Positions 9,411 to 17,767 of a stretch of DNA of 42,310 nucleotides are shown piece after piece. The position numbers and the translations under genes are program-made. The stretch spans positions 1-42,310 of the forward strand of contig CALXEV010000013.1 in the NCBI GenBank assembly GCA_944387425.1. The letters run 5' to 3'. Each line of letters begins with the position of its first letter. The stretch's first letter is position 1. The stretch comes from an uncultured Clostridia bacterium. Lineage in GTDB: Bacteria; Bacillota; Clostridia; TANB77; CAG-508. A model generated the notes under the pieces. The model had not been told where the DNA came from, searched no databases, and saw only the letters and a program-made list of their open reading frames with translations.

Positions 9411-11429
9411 TTAAAACAATGCACTTTTAATCTTTGAAATCAAATAATGACTTCCACCTAAATCTCTTGCATTTTCAACCATACTTATTACTAAAAGTTG
9501 ATTTCCATTATTATCAGCTGTAAAACAATCAAACCAACCTAATACATCCGCTTTTGCATCTTTTGAACCTTTAAGTTCAGCAGTTCCAGTTTTTCCCGCA
9601 ATTGTTCTTCCAGATACTTTCATATCAGTCGCAGTTCCTTGTTCAACAACTTGGATTAAATCATCTTTTATTGTATTTGCAGCTTCTTGAGTAAATGCAC
9701 CTTCAACTAAATATTCTACACTGTTGTCTTCTTTTACTTCTAAATAAGGCTTAACCATATTTCCATTATTAGCAAATGCTGAATAGATTGATGCCATATG
9801 TATTGGATTTACAAGTATTTCTCCTTGACCATATCCACTATCTGCTAGCATTTTTTCATCTCTTATATTTCCATCATTTGAATATTGTGATTTTGATAAT
9901 GATAGTGGAAAGTCTATACTTTCTCCAAATTTAATTTTATCTAATCCTGATTTAAAGTTTGTTGCTCCGATTTTAATTGCAGCTTGTGCAAAATATATAT
10001 TATCTGAATATATTAATGCATTTCTTAAATTTTTTGGACCACTATATGCTGTAAGTGTTGTAATATCATATTCTCCCCATCCATCCTTTTTCCAGCTTAA
10101 TCCACTATATGAAAAAGTATCATTTGCAGATAATGAACCTGAAGTTAATCCTACTGCACCTGTTACTGGTTTAAATGTTGAACCAGGGCAATATGTTTGT
10201 AAATATCTTGCAAGCATTGGTTTTGCTTGATTATCTTTTATCGAATTCCATTTTTCTGTACTCATACCAAGCACAAAATCATTTGGATTATATGATGGTG
10301 TACTTACAAGTGCTAACAATGCACCTGTTTGTGGTTCCATAACTACAAAGAAACCTTGATTGTCTTTTATTTCATTATACAATTTAGTTTGAATAGTTGA
10401 ATCAATTGTAAGTTTTATTGTTTCTCCATTTTGTACATCTATTTTAGCTATTTCTGCTTTTCTTTCTCCATTTTCGTCTTCTATGTAAATATCTAATCCG
10501 TCTGTTCCTTTTAATCTGTCTTCATATTGCTTTTCTAATCCAGCTTTTCCTATTATACTTGTTGATGTATAACCTTTGCCTTTATTTGCTTCTAATTCCT
10601 CTGCTGTTATGTTTTGAACATATCCAACTAGATGTGCAGCAGCTTCTCCTAACGGATATACTCTTGCTGTGTCTGTATTTATTTTAATTCCTGAAATTTG
10701 AAGTAATTGTTCTTTTAGTTCTGTTGCATCTTTAGAAACTTCTTTTATTGGAACAAATGAGTCATCTTTTACCCATGATGCTGATAATGTATTATTTATT
10801 GAAGTTGATGTAGTTCCTAATAAACTTGCAATTTTTTCTATATCTGCATCTTTGCTTTCTTGATTAAGTTTGCCTGGTACTATTCCTACTGAAGATATAT
10901 CTCCTTCTCCTGCAAGCACAACTCCATTTTTGTCTACAATTTCTCCTCTTTCTGATTTAACAGTTTTTACTCTAACTTTGTCTGTGTTATTTAGTTGAGG
11001 AAATATTAAGTTAGAACTCCAATTAATTGTATATCCCTGTTCTTTGTCTTCTGTTAATCTAACTATATTTGAAAATTCAACTTTTCCTGCTTCAGTATTC
11101 ATTGAAGAATTATATGTTATTTTGCTTGTCTTGGAATCCTCTTCTTCAACTCCTGTAATTTGAACTTCCATATCTGACATCTCAATGCCTTCATAAATGT
11201 TCTTGTTTCTTGTAATAAAATCTTCTTGTGATATTTGTTGTTTTGATGTTTCTGAAAGCATTTGATACATTTCTTCATATTTTTGTTCATTAATTTTTGA
11301 TATATAGCTTTTCCAAATTTCTTCAGGGTTTGTTTTGTTCTGATTTAATATATATACTGCTACTCCCACTCCTGCAAGTGCTACTATGATTATTGCTATA
11401 ATTATTCCTATAACTATTTTTTTGTTCAA
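9411..11429 (-). CDS. Class B penicillin-binding protein (transpeptidase)
   Basis: 672 residues. An N-terminal membrane anchor (IVIGIIIAIIIVALAGVGVAV) precedes an NTF2-like MecA_N domain (about 30-150), a PBP dimerisation domain (RGEIVDKNGVVLA onward) and the transpeptidase domain. The catalytic triad is visible: STFK (about residue 416), SDN in IYSDNIYFAQ, and KTGT in IAGKTGTAEL (about 611). It cross-links peptidoglycan at the outer membrane face; the MecA_N domain puts it with PBP2a/PBP3-like low-affinity enzymes. The chosen start is TTG at 11429, preceded at 6 nt by AAGGAGGAG; the longer open frame runs through repeat elements and would add a nonsense leader. It follows cca on the same strand after 150 bp of repeats. 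Confidence 0.9.
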   Translation of the reverse strand: MNKKIVIGIIIAIIIVALAGVGVAVYILNQNKTNPEEIWKSYISKINEQKYEEMYQMLSETSKQQISQEDFITRNKNIYEGIEMSDMEVQITGVEEEDSKTSKITYNSSMNTEAGKVEFSNIVRLTEDKEQGYTINWSSNLIFPQLNNTDKVRVKTVKSERGEIVDKNGVVLAGEGDISSVGIVPGKLNQESKDADIEKIASLLGTTSTSINNTLSASWVKDDSFVPIKEVSKDATELKEQLLQISGIKINTDTARVYPLGEAAAHLVGYVQNITAEELEANKGKGYTSTSIIGKAGLEKQYEDRLKGTDGLDIYIEDENGERKAEIAKIDVQNGETIKLTIDSTIQTKLYNEIKDNQGFFVVMEPQTGALLALVSTPSYNPNDFVLGMSTEKWNSIKDNQAKPMLARYLQTYCPGSTFKPVTGAVGLTSGSLSANDTFSYSGLSWKKDGWGEYDITTLTAYSGPKNLRNALIYSDNIYFAQAAIKIGATNFKSGLDKIKFGESIDFPLSLSKSQYSNDGNIRDEKMLADSGYGQGEILVNPIHMASIYSAFANNGNMVKPYLEVKEDNSVEYLVEGAFTQEAANTIKDDLIQVVEQGTATDMKVSGRTIAGKTGTAELKGSKDAKADVLGWFDCFTADNNGNQLLVISMVENARDLGGSHYLISKIKSALF

Positions 11430-11446
11430 TTTTACTCCTCCTTTTT

Positions 11447-11472
11447 TGCCACAGGGACGGTCCTTGGTGGCA
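11447..11472. repeat. Short palindromic repeat, copy 1 (GGGACGGTCC class)
   Basis: 26 bp with outer arms TGCCAC/GTGGCA and inner GGAC/GTCC that can form a hairpin. It matches 12862-12887 with one mismatch and lies directly beside the Shine-Dalgarno of the PBP gene, separated only by a T/A run. Confidence 0.8.
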
Positions 11473-11476
11473 GTTC

Positions 11477-11570
11477 CAATTGGGACCGGGTCTTTTTTGA
11501 AACATGTCAATTGCCAATTGGGACCGGGTCTTTTTTGAAACATGTCAATTGGGACCAGGTCTTTTTTGTC
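11477..11570. repeat. Three tandem copies of GGGACCGGGTC repeat
   Basis: Copies begin at 11477, 11515 and 11546. Each starts CAATTGGGACC(G/A)GGTC followed by TTTTTTG; the first two continue with AAACATGT. On the minus strand they contain TTGACATG. They sit upstream of the class B PBP gene, in the likely leader. Same family as 20872-20960. Confidence 0.8.
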
Positions 11571-11580
11571 ATATTATATA

Positions 11581-12846
11581 TTAATTTTGTATATTATTCA
11601 AGTTTTCTTTAATCCATTTTATACGTTCTTCATGCAATTTATTTCCGAATTGTAAACCTGGCTTTAAGTTATACTTCTTTTCAATATATTCTCCATTAAT
11701 CTCTTTTAAGCATCTTTTTCCGATTTTTTCAAAACTTATATCATCAATATTATTTTCTCTTCCACCACTAGTTTTATCTGCCATTACTATTATTTGTAAA
11801 CCATCTAAGCTAAGTATTGATTTAGAAACTCTTTCTATAAACTCAACCTTTTTAGATGGTTTCATTTTATAAAATATGCCTCCTCTCATATGCTCTAAAC
11901 AAGCTGTCTTACCACATTTAATTAAATTATTAGGTGCTTTTATATTGTGTCCAAATTTATTAACTATTTTAGCACCAGCTGTTTCATGTCCATAATGATG
12001 TGGATATTGTTCTTTCGGAGTTACACCTTTTCCAAAATCATGTACAAGTGCAGAAAATCGTATTTCTAACTTTCTTTTTTGAGATAAGTTTGATGTTAAT
12101 TCTGTTGCTTTATCTAATACTAACATTGTATGATTATAAGCATCTCCCTCAGGATGATATTGTGGTGGTTGCTCAGCTCCTATTAAATCTTTAACCTCTT
12201 TAAAATGAACATCTAAAGTGTCTGATTTTCTTAATATGTCAAAAAATATTGATGGTTTATCTGTAAGTAGTGCTTTGCTGAATTCTGTATATACCCTTTC
12301 TTTTGATAGTGTATTTAATTCGTTTTTAAGTTCTCTCATTAAATTAATAGTATTTTCTTCTACATTAAATTGTAACCCGGCAGAAAATCTTGCAACTCTA
12401 TATACTCTTAATGGGTCTTCTTTAAAATGCAAAGTTGTAGCTCTAATTATATGATTTTTTAAATCTTCCCTGCCATTAAATGGGTCTATTATTTTTCCTG
12501 TTAATACATCTTTTGCAATTGAATTTATGGTTATATCTCTTCTTGCTAAATCTTCTTCTATTGTTATATTCGGATTTGTTTCTATTTCAAATTGCTTATG
12601 GCCTTCTCCTAATTTAGTTTCTTTTCTTGCCATTGCAAACTCTTTTCCGTCTAAAACAAAAACCTCAAAAGATTTTCCTTGAATATGACTTTGTGGAAAT
12701 AGTTCTTGAAACTGTTCAGAAGTAAGCCCTGTTACACAATAATCTTCATCATGTGTTTGTTTGCCTAATAACTCATCTCTTAAAGCTCCACCAACTAAAT
12801 AAAGATTTCCTCCTGCTTTCTTTATTTTATTTGCAATTTCTTTCAT
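11581..12846 (-). CDS. cca: CCA tRNA nucleotidyltransferase
   Basis: 421 residues from the ATG at 12846, which has AAGGAGG 6 nt upstream; a longer open frame would read through the repeat element. The nucleotidyltransferase motif LYLVGGALRDELLG is followed by DEDYCVTG with the metal-binding acidic pair, then the RRDITINSIA and RVYRVARFSA regions that build the tRNA- and nucleotide-binding neck. The C-terminal half carries an HD domain (HPEGDAYNHTMLVL, LVHDFGKG, HHYGHE), an arrangement that resembles the E. coli-type multifunctional enzyme rather than the Bacillus CCA enzyme. It adds or repairs the 3' CCA of tRNA. Downstream of dinB by 44 bp on the same strand. Confidence 0.9.
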   Translation of the reverse strand: MKEIANKIKKAGGNLYLVGGALRDELLGKQTHDEDYCVTGLTSEQFQELFPQSHIQGKSFEVFVLDGKEFAMARKETKLGEGHKQFEIETNPNITIEEDLARRDITINSIAKDVLTGKIIDPFNGREDLKNHIIRATTLHFKEDPLRVYRVARFSAGLQFNVEENTINLMRELKNELNTLSKERVYTEFSKALLTDKPSIFFDILRKSDTLDVHFKEVKDLIGAEQPPQYHPEGDAYNHTMLVLDKATELTSNLSQKRKLEIRFSALVHDFGKGVTPKEQYPHHYGHETAGAKIVNKFGHNIKAPNNLIKCGKTACLEHMRGGIFYKMKPSKKVEFIERVSKSILSLDGLQIIVMADKTSGGRENNIDDISFEKIGKRCLKEINGEYIEKKYNLKPGLQFGNKLHEERIKWIKENLNNIQN

Positions 12847-12861
12847 AAATTTCCTCCTTTT

Positions 12862-12887
12862 TGCCACAGGGACGGTCCTTGGTGACA
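12862..12887. repeat. Short palindromic repeat, copy 2 (GGGACGGTCC class)
   Basis: Matches 11447-11472 with one mismatch (GGTGACA for GGTGGCA) and has the same orientation and the same position relative to the next gene, a few bases upstream of the cca Shine-Dalgarno. It fills most of the dinB-cca gap. Confidence 0.8.
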
Positions 12888-12890
12888 ATT

Positions 12891-14102
12891 TTAGATATCT
12901 TTTAGTTTTATTTTTTCTTCTGAATGAAGTTTACCTGCTCTTGTTATACTATTATAACCATATTTTTGTTTAAGCTCATCTACTACTTTATCAATTTTTT
13001 CTTGTTTTTCACTATCTTGCTTACTAAATAGCGATAATTGTAGTTCGTCTTTTTCAATTAAATTATCTACTCTCATTCCTATAAGTCTAATTGGTGTACC
13101 TGTTTTATACATTTCATGTAATAATTCTTTTGCTTCTGCATAAATTTCTTTAGTATTTGAAGTGGCTTCTGGTAATTTTCTTTGATGGCTTTTATCTTCA
13201 AAATTTTGGGTTCTAAGTTGAACATTAACAACATTTGCAAGCAAGTCATATCTTCGTAATCTGTAAGTTACTTGCTCAGTTATAGCTAGCAATATTTCTT
13301 CAAGTCTAGATATATCTGTTACATCTTCTGGTAGTGTTGTTGAATTTCCTATACCTTTTGGTTTTTCGAACTTATAATGTACTTCTGAATTATCTATACC
13401 ATTTGCATATTCCCACATCATAAGTCCATGTTTTCCAAACTTTTTTATAAGTATTTGCTTGTCTGTTTTCGCTAAATCCCCAATGGTTTTTATTCTCATA
13501 TTATATAATTTAGGAATTGTTTTTCTTCCTAACATAAATAATTCTGAAACAGGTAATTGCCACATTTTAGTTGAAATTTCTTCTTCATATAAAGTATGAA
13601 CTCTATCTGGTTTTGTAAAGTCTGATGCCATTTTAGCAAGTAATTTATTATGTGCTACTCCAACATTTACTGTAAAACCTAGCTCTTTTTTTACTCTTCT
13701 ATTAATCTCATATGCTTTATTTATTAATGTATCTCCAATAAGATAATCTGTCATATCTAGAAAACATTCATCTATACTAAACCTCTCAATTTTATCTGTA
13801 TATTGTAACAATAATTGATATAGTTTATTTGAATTTTCTTTATACAATTTAAAATTCACAGGATATACTCTAATTCCCGGGCATTTCATTCTAGCCTGAT
13901 ATAAAGTTTCGCCTGTTGTTATTCCAAACATTTTTGCTTTTGGACTTTTTGCTAAAACAATTCCAGATCTTTTAGTTTCATCTCCACCTATCACAGCTGG
14001 AATTTCTCTTATATCTAAATTACAACCATGTTTTAACATATCTACAGCAGTCCAACTTAAAAATGCGTTATTTACATCTACATGTAATATTTGTCGTTCC
14101 AT
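12891..14102 (-). CDS. dinB: Y-family DNA polymerase IV (DinB)
   Basis: 403 residues from ATG 14102, with AGAGGTG 5 nt upstream. Palm motifs: LHVDVNNAFLSW (first metal Asp) and RFSIDECFLDMT (catalytic Asp-Glu, about 107-115). A helix-hairpin-helix-like thumb (LGRKTIPKLYNMRIKTIGDL) and a little-finger domain follow. Near the C-terminus QLSLF is a beta-clamp binding motif, so the protein can be recruited to the replication fork. It performs error-prone translesion synthesis. Expression is probably SOS-controlled: a LexA box lies between the -35 and -10 boxes (14140-14168). The residue after the catalytic Asp-Glu is Cys, where Ala is usual. The lexA gene is also in this window. Confidence 0.92.
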   Translation of the reverse strand: MERQILHVDVNNAFLSWTAVDMLKHGCNLDIREIPAVIGGDETKRSGIVLAKSPKAKMFGITTGETLYQARMKCPGIRVYPVNFKLYKENSNKLYQLLLQYTDKIERFSIDECFLDMTDYLIGDTLINKAYEINRRVKKELGFTVNVGVAHNKLLAKMASDFTKPDRVHTLYEEEISTKMWQLPVSELFMLGRKTIPKLYNMRIKTIGDLAKTDKQILIKKFGKHGLMMWEYANGIDNSEVHYKFEKPKGIGNSTTLPEDVTDISRLEEILLAITEQVTYRLRRYDLLANVVNVQLRTQNFEDKSHQRKLPEATSNTKEIYAEAKELLHEMYKTGTPIRLIGMRVDNLIEKDELQLSLFSKQDSEKQEKIDKVVDELKQKYGYNSITRAGKLHSEEKIKLKDI

Positions 14103-14139
14103 AAAAACACCTCTATTGAAAGCAGAGTTTTTTTGTTTT

Positions 14140-14168
14140 ATATTATCAAACGCGTGTTCATTTGTCAA
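14140..14168 (-). promoter_or_regulatory. dinB promoter with LexA operator
   Basis: On the minus strand TTGACA (14163-14168), a 17-bp spacer and TAATAT (14140-14145). The spacer holds TGAACACGCGTTTG (14147-14160), which fits the Gram-positive LexA consensus CGAACRNRYGTTYG in 13 of 14 positions. LexA bound here would block RNA polymerase directly. Confidence 0.85.
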
Positions 14169-14175
14169 TATTTTT

Positions 14176-14263
14176 AAGCTATATATATTAATATTTTAAA
14201 GACAAGACAATAATGGTACGACCCCAGCTATGTTTTGTCTAAAAATATTAATATATATAGCTT
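14176..14263. repeat. Long near-perfect inverted repeat
   Basis: A 22-bp perfect arm (AAGCTATATATATTAATATT plus TT) pairs with its complement ending at 14263; pairing continues imperfectly through AGACAAGAC/GTTTTGTCT, leaving a loop of about 23 nt. It spans nearly the whole exchanger-dinB gap and overlaps the exchanger stop codon. It could act as a terminator or be a fossil mobile hairpin. Confidence 0.75.
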
Positions 14264-15221
14264 ATACAAATAGTTTTAAAATATAAACACCAAATATTAA
14301 TAATAAAATAAATCCCTTACTTCTTGTTAAAACATTCTTTTTACCAATAAAATTAAATAGCCATACTATAAGAGTTGAAACTATTAATAATATTAAGTTC
14401 TGATTAAATTCAGTTGAAAATTCTAATGGGGTAATACTTGCTCCAACACCTAAAATTAAAAATATATTAAATATACATGAACCAACAAGATTTCCAACAG
14501 CTAAATCTGTATCTTTTTTCAATACTGCTATAATTGATGTTACAAGTTCTGGCATTGCTGTACCAATTGCTATAATAGTTAATCCTATAACTCTTTCTGG
14601 AACATTTAATTGTTCTGCAATATTTGTTGCATTATCTACAACAAAATCTCCTCCATATTTTAATAATATTACACCAACTATAAAAATAAATATAGATTTA
14701 AATAGATTAATATTAGATGTTTTTTCATTATCTTCTTTAATTGTTTTTACTATACCTTTTATTTCTTTTATAATTGGATATAAAAAATATAATTCAAATA
14801 AAATTATTAAAATTATACCATCAGCTTTATCTAAATTAAATTGTTCACTTCTTATTTGAAGAATTTCCATTATTAATAAAATTATCGGAGCCAAAATTGC
14901 AATTGGTAAATGTATTTTTCTTACTTCTTTGTCTATTATGATAGGATGAATAATTGCCATTAAACCTAATATTAATAATAAATTACATAAATTACTTCCT
15001 ATTGCATTTCCGATAATTAAATCTGTCGCACCACTATTTGCAGATGTGATTGTTATAATTAGCTCTGGAGCCGATGTTCCAATTGCAACAATTGTTAATC
15101 CAATTAGCATTTCGGTAATATGAAATTTTTTGGCTATGTTACTTGCTCCTCTAACTAATAACTCTGCTCCTAAAACTAATAATACAAATCCTATTATTAT
15201 CATTAGTATATAAAAAAACAT
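14262..15221 (-). CDS. CaCA-family Na+/Ca2+ exchanger-like antiporter
   Basis: 319 residues, about ten hydrophobic helices. The two alpha-repeats that define the family are plain: GLTIVAIGTSAPELIITITS with GNAIGSNLCN in the first half, and GLTIIAIGTAMPELVTSIIA with GNLVGSCIFN in the second, the Glu and Asn/Ser residues being the ion ligands. Members exchange Na+ (or K+ or H+) for Ca2+ across the cytoplasmic membrane; the exact ions are not predictable. The acidic/lysine-rich stretch KEIKGIVKTIKEDNEKTS in the middle is the cytoplasmic loop. ATG with GGAGA at 8 nt. Probably monocistronic, as RNase Y upstream has its own terminator. Confidence 0.88.
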   Translation of the reverse strand: MFFYILMIIIGFVLLVLGAELLVRGASNIAKKFHITEMLIGLTIVAIGTSAPELIITITSANSGATDLIIGNAIGSNLCNLLLILGLMAIIHPIIIDKEVRKIHLPIAILAPIILLIMEILQIRSEQFNLDKADGIILIILFELYFLYPIIKEIKGIVKTIKEDNEKTSNINLFKSIFIFIVGVILLKYGGDFVVDNATNIAEQLNVPERVIGLTIIAIGTAMPELVTSIIAVLKKDTDLAVGNLVGSCIFNIFLILGVGASITPLEFSTEFNQNLILLIVSTLIVWLFNFIGKKNVLTRSKGFILLLIFGVYILKLFV

Positions 15222-15323
15222 AAATATTCTCCATTCTCTATATAAATACTATTTCTAATATTCCCTTTTTTTCCTTTTTTATTAGTTCTATTAATCTAAA
15301 CTATTTTTATAATATTATAAATT

Positions 15324-15353
15324 AAAAAAAAGACAAGCTTTTGCTTGTCTTTT
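15324..15353 (-). terminator. Terminator of rny
   Basis: AAAAGACAAGC pairs with GCTTGTCTTTT around a 4-nt loop; a run of T follows on the minus strand (complement of the A run before 15331). It begins 17 nt after the rny stop codon. Confidence 0.8.
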
Positions 15354-15369
15354 CTATTTCAATTATTAA

Positions 15370-16911
15370 TTATTTTGCATAATCTACAACTCTTGTTTCT
15401 CTTATAATGTTAACTTTAATTTGTCCTGGATAATCCATTTCATCTTCAATTCTTTTTGATACATCACGTGCAAGTAATGTCATTTGGTCATCAGATATTT
15501 TATCTGGTTTAACTATTATTCTAACTTCACGACCTGCTTGAATTGCGAATGATTTTTCTACTCCGTCAAATGAGTCTGCTATATTTTCTAAGTTCTCTAA
15601 TCTTTTTATGTAAGCTTCTAATGTTTCTCTTCTAGCTCCAGGTCTTGATGCAGAAATTGCATCTGCAGCTTGTACTAATACAGCTTCAAGAGTTTGTGGT
15701 TCAACATCTCCATGATGTGCTTCAACTGCATTTATTACAAGTGGATTTTCCTTAAATTTCTTTAATACTTCAACTCCGATTTCAACATGAGTTCCTTCCA
15801 TGTCGTGGTCTAAAGCTTTTCCAATGTCATGTAATAAACCAGCTCTACGAGCAATTTTTGGATCTAAGCCAAGTTCTTCAGCCATTATTCTAGCTAAGTT
15901 TGAAACTTCGATTGAATGATTTAATACATTTTGTCCATAACTTGTTCTATATTTAAGCTTACCTAGTAGTTTTACGATTTCTGGATTCAATCCTATTACT
16001 CCTGTTTCAAGAACTGCTCTTTCTCCCTCTTCTTTGATTGTAGCAGATAGTTCTTCTTTAGCTTTTTCAACCATTTCTTCAATTTTTGCTGGATGAATTC
16101 TTCCGTCATCTATTAGCTTTTCTAATGCTATTCTTGCTACTTCTCTTCTTAATGGGTCAAATCCTGATAAGATAACAGCTTCAGGTGTATCATCTATTAT
16201 TAAGTCAATTCCTGTTAATGTTTCAAGTGCTTTTATGTTTCTACCTTCTCTACCTATTATTCTTCCTTTAATATCATCTGATGGTAATGGCACTATTGAA
16301 ACTGTTGTTTCTGATGAATGGTCAGCTGCACATTTCTGTATAGCATAACTTATAATCTCTTTTGCATTTTTAGATGATTCTTCTTTAGCTTTTTGTTCTA
16401 ATTCTCTAACAAGTGTTGCTTTTTCAGCAGTAAGTCCTTGTTCTACATTTTTTAGAATTTGTACTTTTGCTTCTTCTTGAGTTAGTTTTGCAGTGTCTTG
16501 AAGAACTTGCATTTGTTTTTGTTTTAATTCTTCTATTTCTTGTTCTTTTTCTTTTATAGCTTGTTCTTCACGTTCTAATTCTCTTTCTTTCTTTTCAAAA
16601 TTTTCTGAACGTTTTTCCAAATTTTCTTCTTTTTGGATAATTCTACTTTCTTGTTTTTGTATTTCGCCTCTTCTTTCTTTAATCTCTTGATCTAATTCAT
16701 TTCTGGCATTCATGATTTCTTCTTTTGCTTTGAAGATTTCTTCTTTTCTCAAGTTTTCTGCCTCAATTTTGGCAAGTTCTACTAACCTTTTTGCTTCTTG
16801 TTCTGCACTTTCAATTTTAGATTCAGCAATTTTTTTCCTAATAAACATTCCTATTAGTAATCCTATTGCTAATGAGATTAAGATAGCGGCTACTATGATT
16901 AAAGTTTCCAT
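15370..16911 (-). CDS. rny: Ribonuclease Y
   Basis: 513 residues from the second of two nearby ATGs (16911), which has GAGGTG at 7 nt; the first ATG (16917) is too close to it. An N-terminal membrane helix ([20 protein letters not shown]) anchors the enzyme, then a long charged coiled coil (about 25-190), a KH RNA-binding domain ([19 protein letters not shown], about 217) and an HD phosphodiesterase domain with [12 protein letters not shown] (about 365) and AHHGDVEP. RNase Y is the main endonuclease starting mRNA decay in Bacillota that lack RNase E. Length and motifs match the family. Own promoter (17003-17031) and terminator, so monocistronic. Confidence 0.95.
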   Translation of the reverse strand: METLIIVAAILISLAIGLLIGMFIRKKIAESKIESAEQEAKRLVELAKIEAENLRKEEIFKAKEEIMNARNELDQEIKERRGEIQKQESRIIQKEENLEKRSENFEKKERELEREEQAIKEKEQEIEELKQKQMQVLQDTAKLTQEEAKVQILKNVEQGLTAEKATLVRELEQKAKEESSKNAKEIISYAIQKCAADHSSETTVSIVPLPSDDIKGRIIGREGRNIKALETLTGIDLIIDDTPEAVILSGFDPLRREVARIALEKLIDDGRIHPAKIEEMVEKAKEELSATIKEEGERAVLETGVIGLNPEIVKLLGKLKYRTSYGQNVLNHSIEVSNLARIMAEELGLDPKIARRAGLLHDIGKALDHDMEGTHVEIGVEVLKKFKENPLVINAVEAHHGDVEPQTLEAVLVQAADAISASRPGARRETLEAYIKRLENLENIADSFDGVEKSFAIQAGREVRIIVKPDKISDDQMTLLARDVSKRIEDEMDYPGQIKVNIIRETRVVDYAK

Positions 16912-17002
16912 AATCATACACCTCTTTCTTATTTAATTTTCAATGTTCGAATAAATATATGTTTACATTTTTATTTTTTAATATATTTTTTCAACCTATT
17001 AT

Positions 17003-17031
17003 ATTGTATAATTATTATTGTAAACTGTCAA
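17003..17031 (-). promoter_or_regulatory. rny promoter
   Basis: TTGACA (17026-17031), 17-bp spacer, TACAAT (17003-17008) on the minus strand, about 90 nt upstream of the start codon. Confidence 0.75.
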
Positions 17032-17050
17032 GGGGTTTTATAGAAAAAAT

Positions 17051-17087
17051 TAACGAGGTGGAAAAGCTTAAGCTTTTCCACCCCGTT
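17051..17087 (-). terminator. Terminator of membrane protein gene 17090-17632
   Basis: An 18-bp stem, AACGAGGTGGAAAAGCTT against AAGCTTTTCCACCCCGTT with one mismatch, starting 2 bp after the stop codon and followed by TTAATTTTTTC on the minus strand. Confidence 0.85.
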
Positions 17088-17089
17088 TT

Positions 17090-17632
17090 TTAGTTTTCCG
17101 GAGAAATTCCCTGAAAATCGTAATTATTTACAAAAGTACCTGTTGGAACAGTGAATCTATATTCCACTCTATGGTTCCTATTGAATGGATTATATCCATT
17201 TTCCCAAATCTCAACTTTAGGTGAGATTTCGTCATCCTCATATACTATAACTACAATTTCCTCTGGATCAGTAAACTCTGAATAGTCAATTACTCCTGAA
17301 ATAATACCTCCATCTTCACGCTTATACCAATATTGATAAATGGGACTGTACTCTGTGCTAACATTTCCAGATGTTATGCCTGTTCCGAACAAATAAACTC
17401 CTGTTAATTCTCCATTTGTTTGAAGATTTGTTTGTACATTTGCTGAAACAAGCTCATAACTTGCAATCATTTGGAACTCATCCTCATCAATGGTATCAGC
17501 CTCAGAAGAAGTAGCATTACAAGAGTTTAAGGTCATAATCACAACTATAACTACAAATACGATATAACCAAATACCAAGAAATAACCAAACTTTCCTTTA
17601 CATGCTTGAGCAATTCTCCGTAAAAGTTCCAT
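17090..17632 (-). CDS. Unknown single-pass membrane protein
   Basis: 180 residues from ATG 17632, which is preceded by GAGGAGG at 7 nt. A basic N-terminus (MELLRRIAQACKGKFGYF) is followed by one hydrophobic helix (VFGYIVFVVIVVIMTLNS, about 20-38) and an acidic extracellular domain of about 140 residues with beta-strand character (YQYWYKREDGGIISGVIDYS, VEIWENGYNPFNRNHRVEYR). A Cys follows the helix (LNSC), but it is a poor lipobox. I do not recognise the family. The gene has its own strong promoter and terminator and is isolated between rny and the alarmone synthetase; its base composition looks somewhat less AT-rich than its neighbours, which may hint at transfer from a phage or conjugative element. 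Confidence 0.65.
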   Translation of the reverse strand: MELLRRIAQACKGKFGYFLVFGYIVFVVIVVIMTLNSCNATSSEADTIDEDEFQMIASYELVSANVQTNLQTNGELTGVYLFGTGITSGNVSTEYSPIYQYWYKREDGGIISGVIDYSEFTDPEEIVVIVYEDDEISPKVEIWENGYNPFNRNHRVEYRFTVPTGTFVNNYDFQGISPEN

Positions 17633-17712
17633 AATTATCCTCCTCAATAATGTTTTTGGATATAGTGCTATGGAAAACACTTTCTACAATTATGCAATCG
17701 CATAACAAGATT

Positions 17713-17741
17713 ATATTAACATAAAGTTGTGTTATTGTCAA
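17713..17741 (-). promoter_or_regulatory. Promoter of gene 17090-17632
   Basis: TTGACA (17736-17741), 17-bp spacer, TAATAT (17713-17718) on the minus strand, leaving a leader of about 75 nt that contains a small ATGC/GCAT palindrome around 17690-17701. Confidence 0.75.
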
Positions 17742-17767
17742 GATATTCCTTTTTTAGGGAAAAAGAT

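Noticed and set aside
11430..11543. N-terminal extension of the PBP reading frame
   Set aside because: The extension is a translation of the tandem repeats (QKRPGPNW); the Shine-Dalgarno sits before the TTG at 11429.
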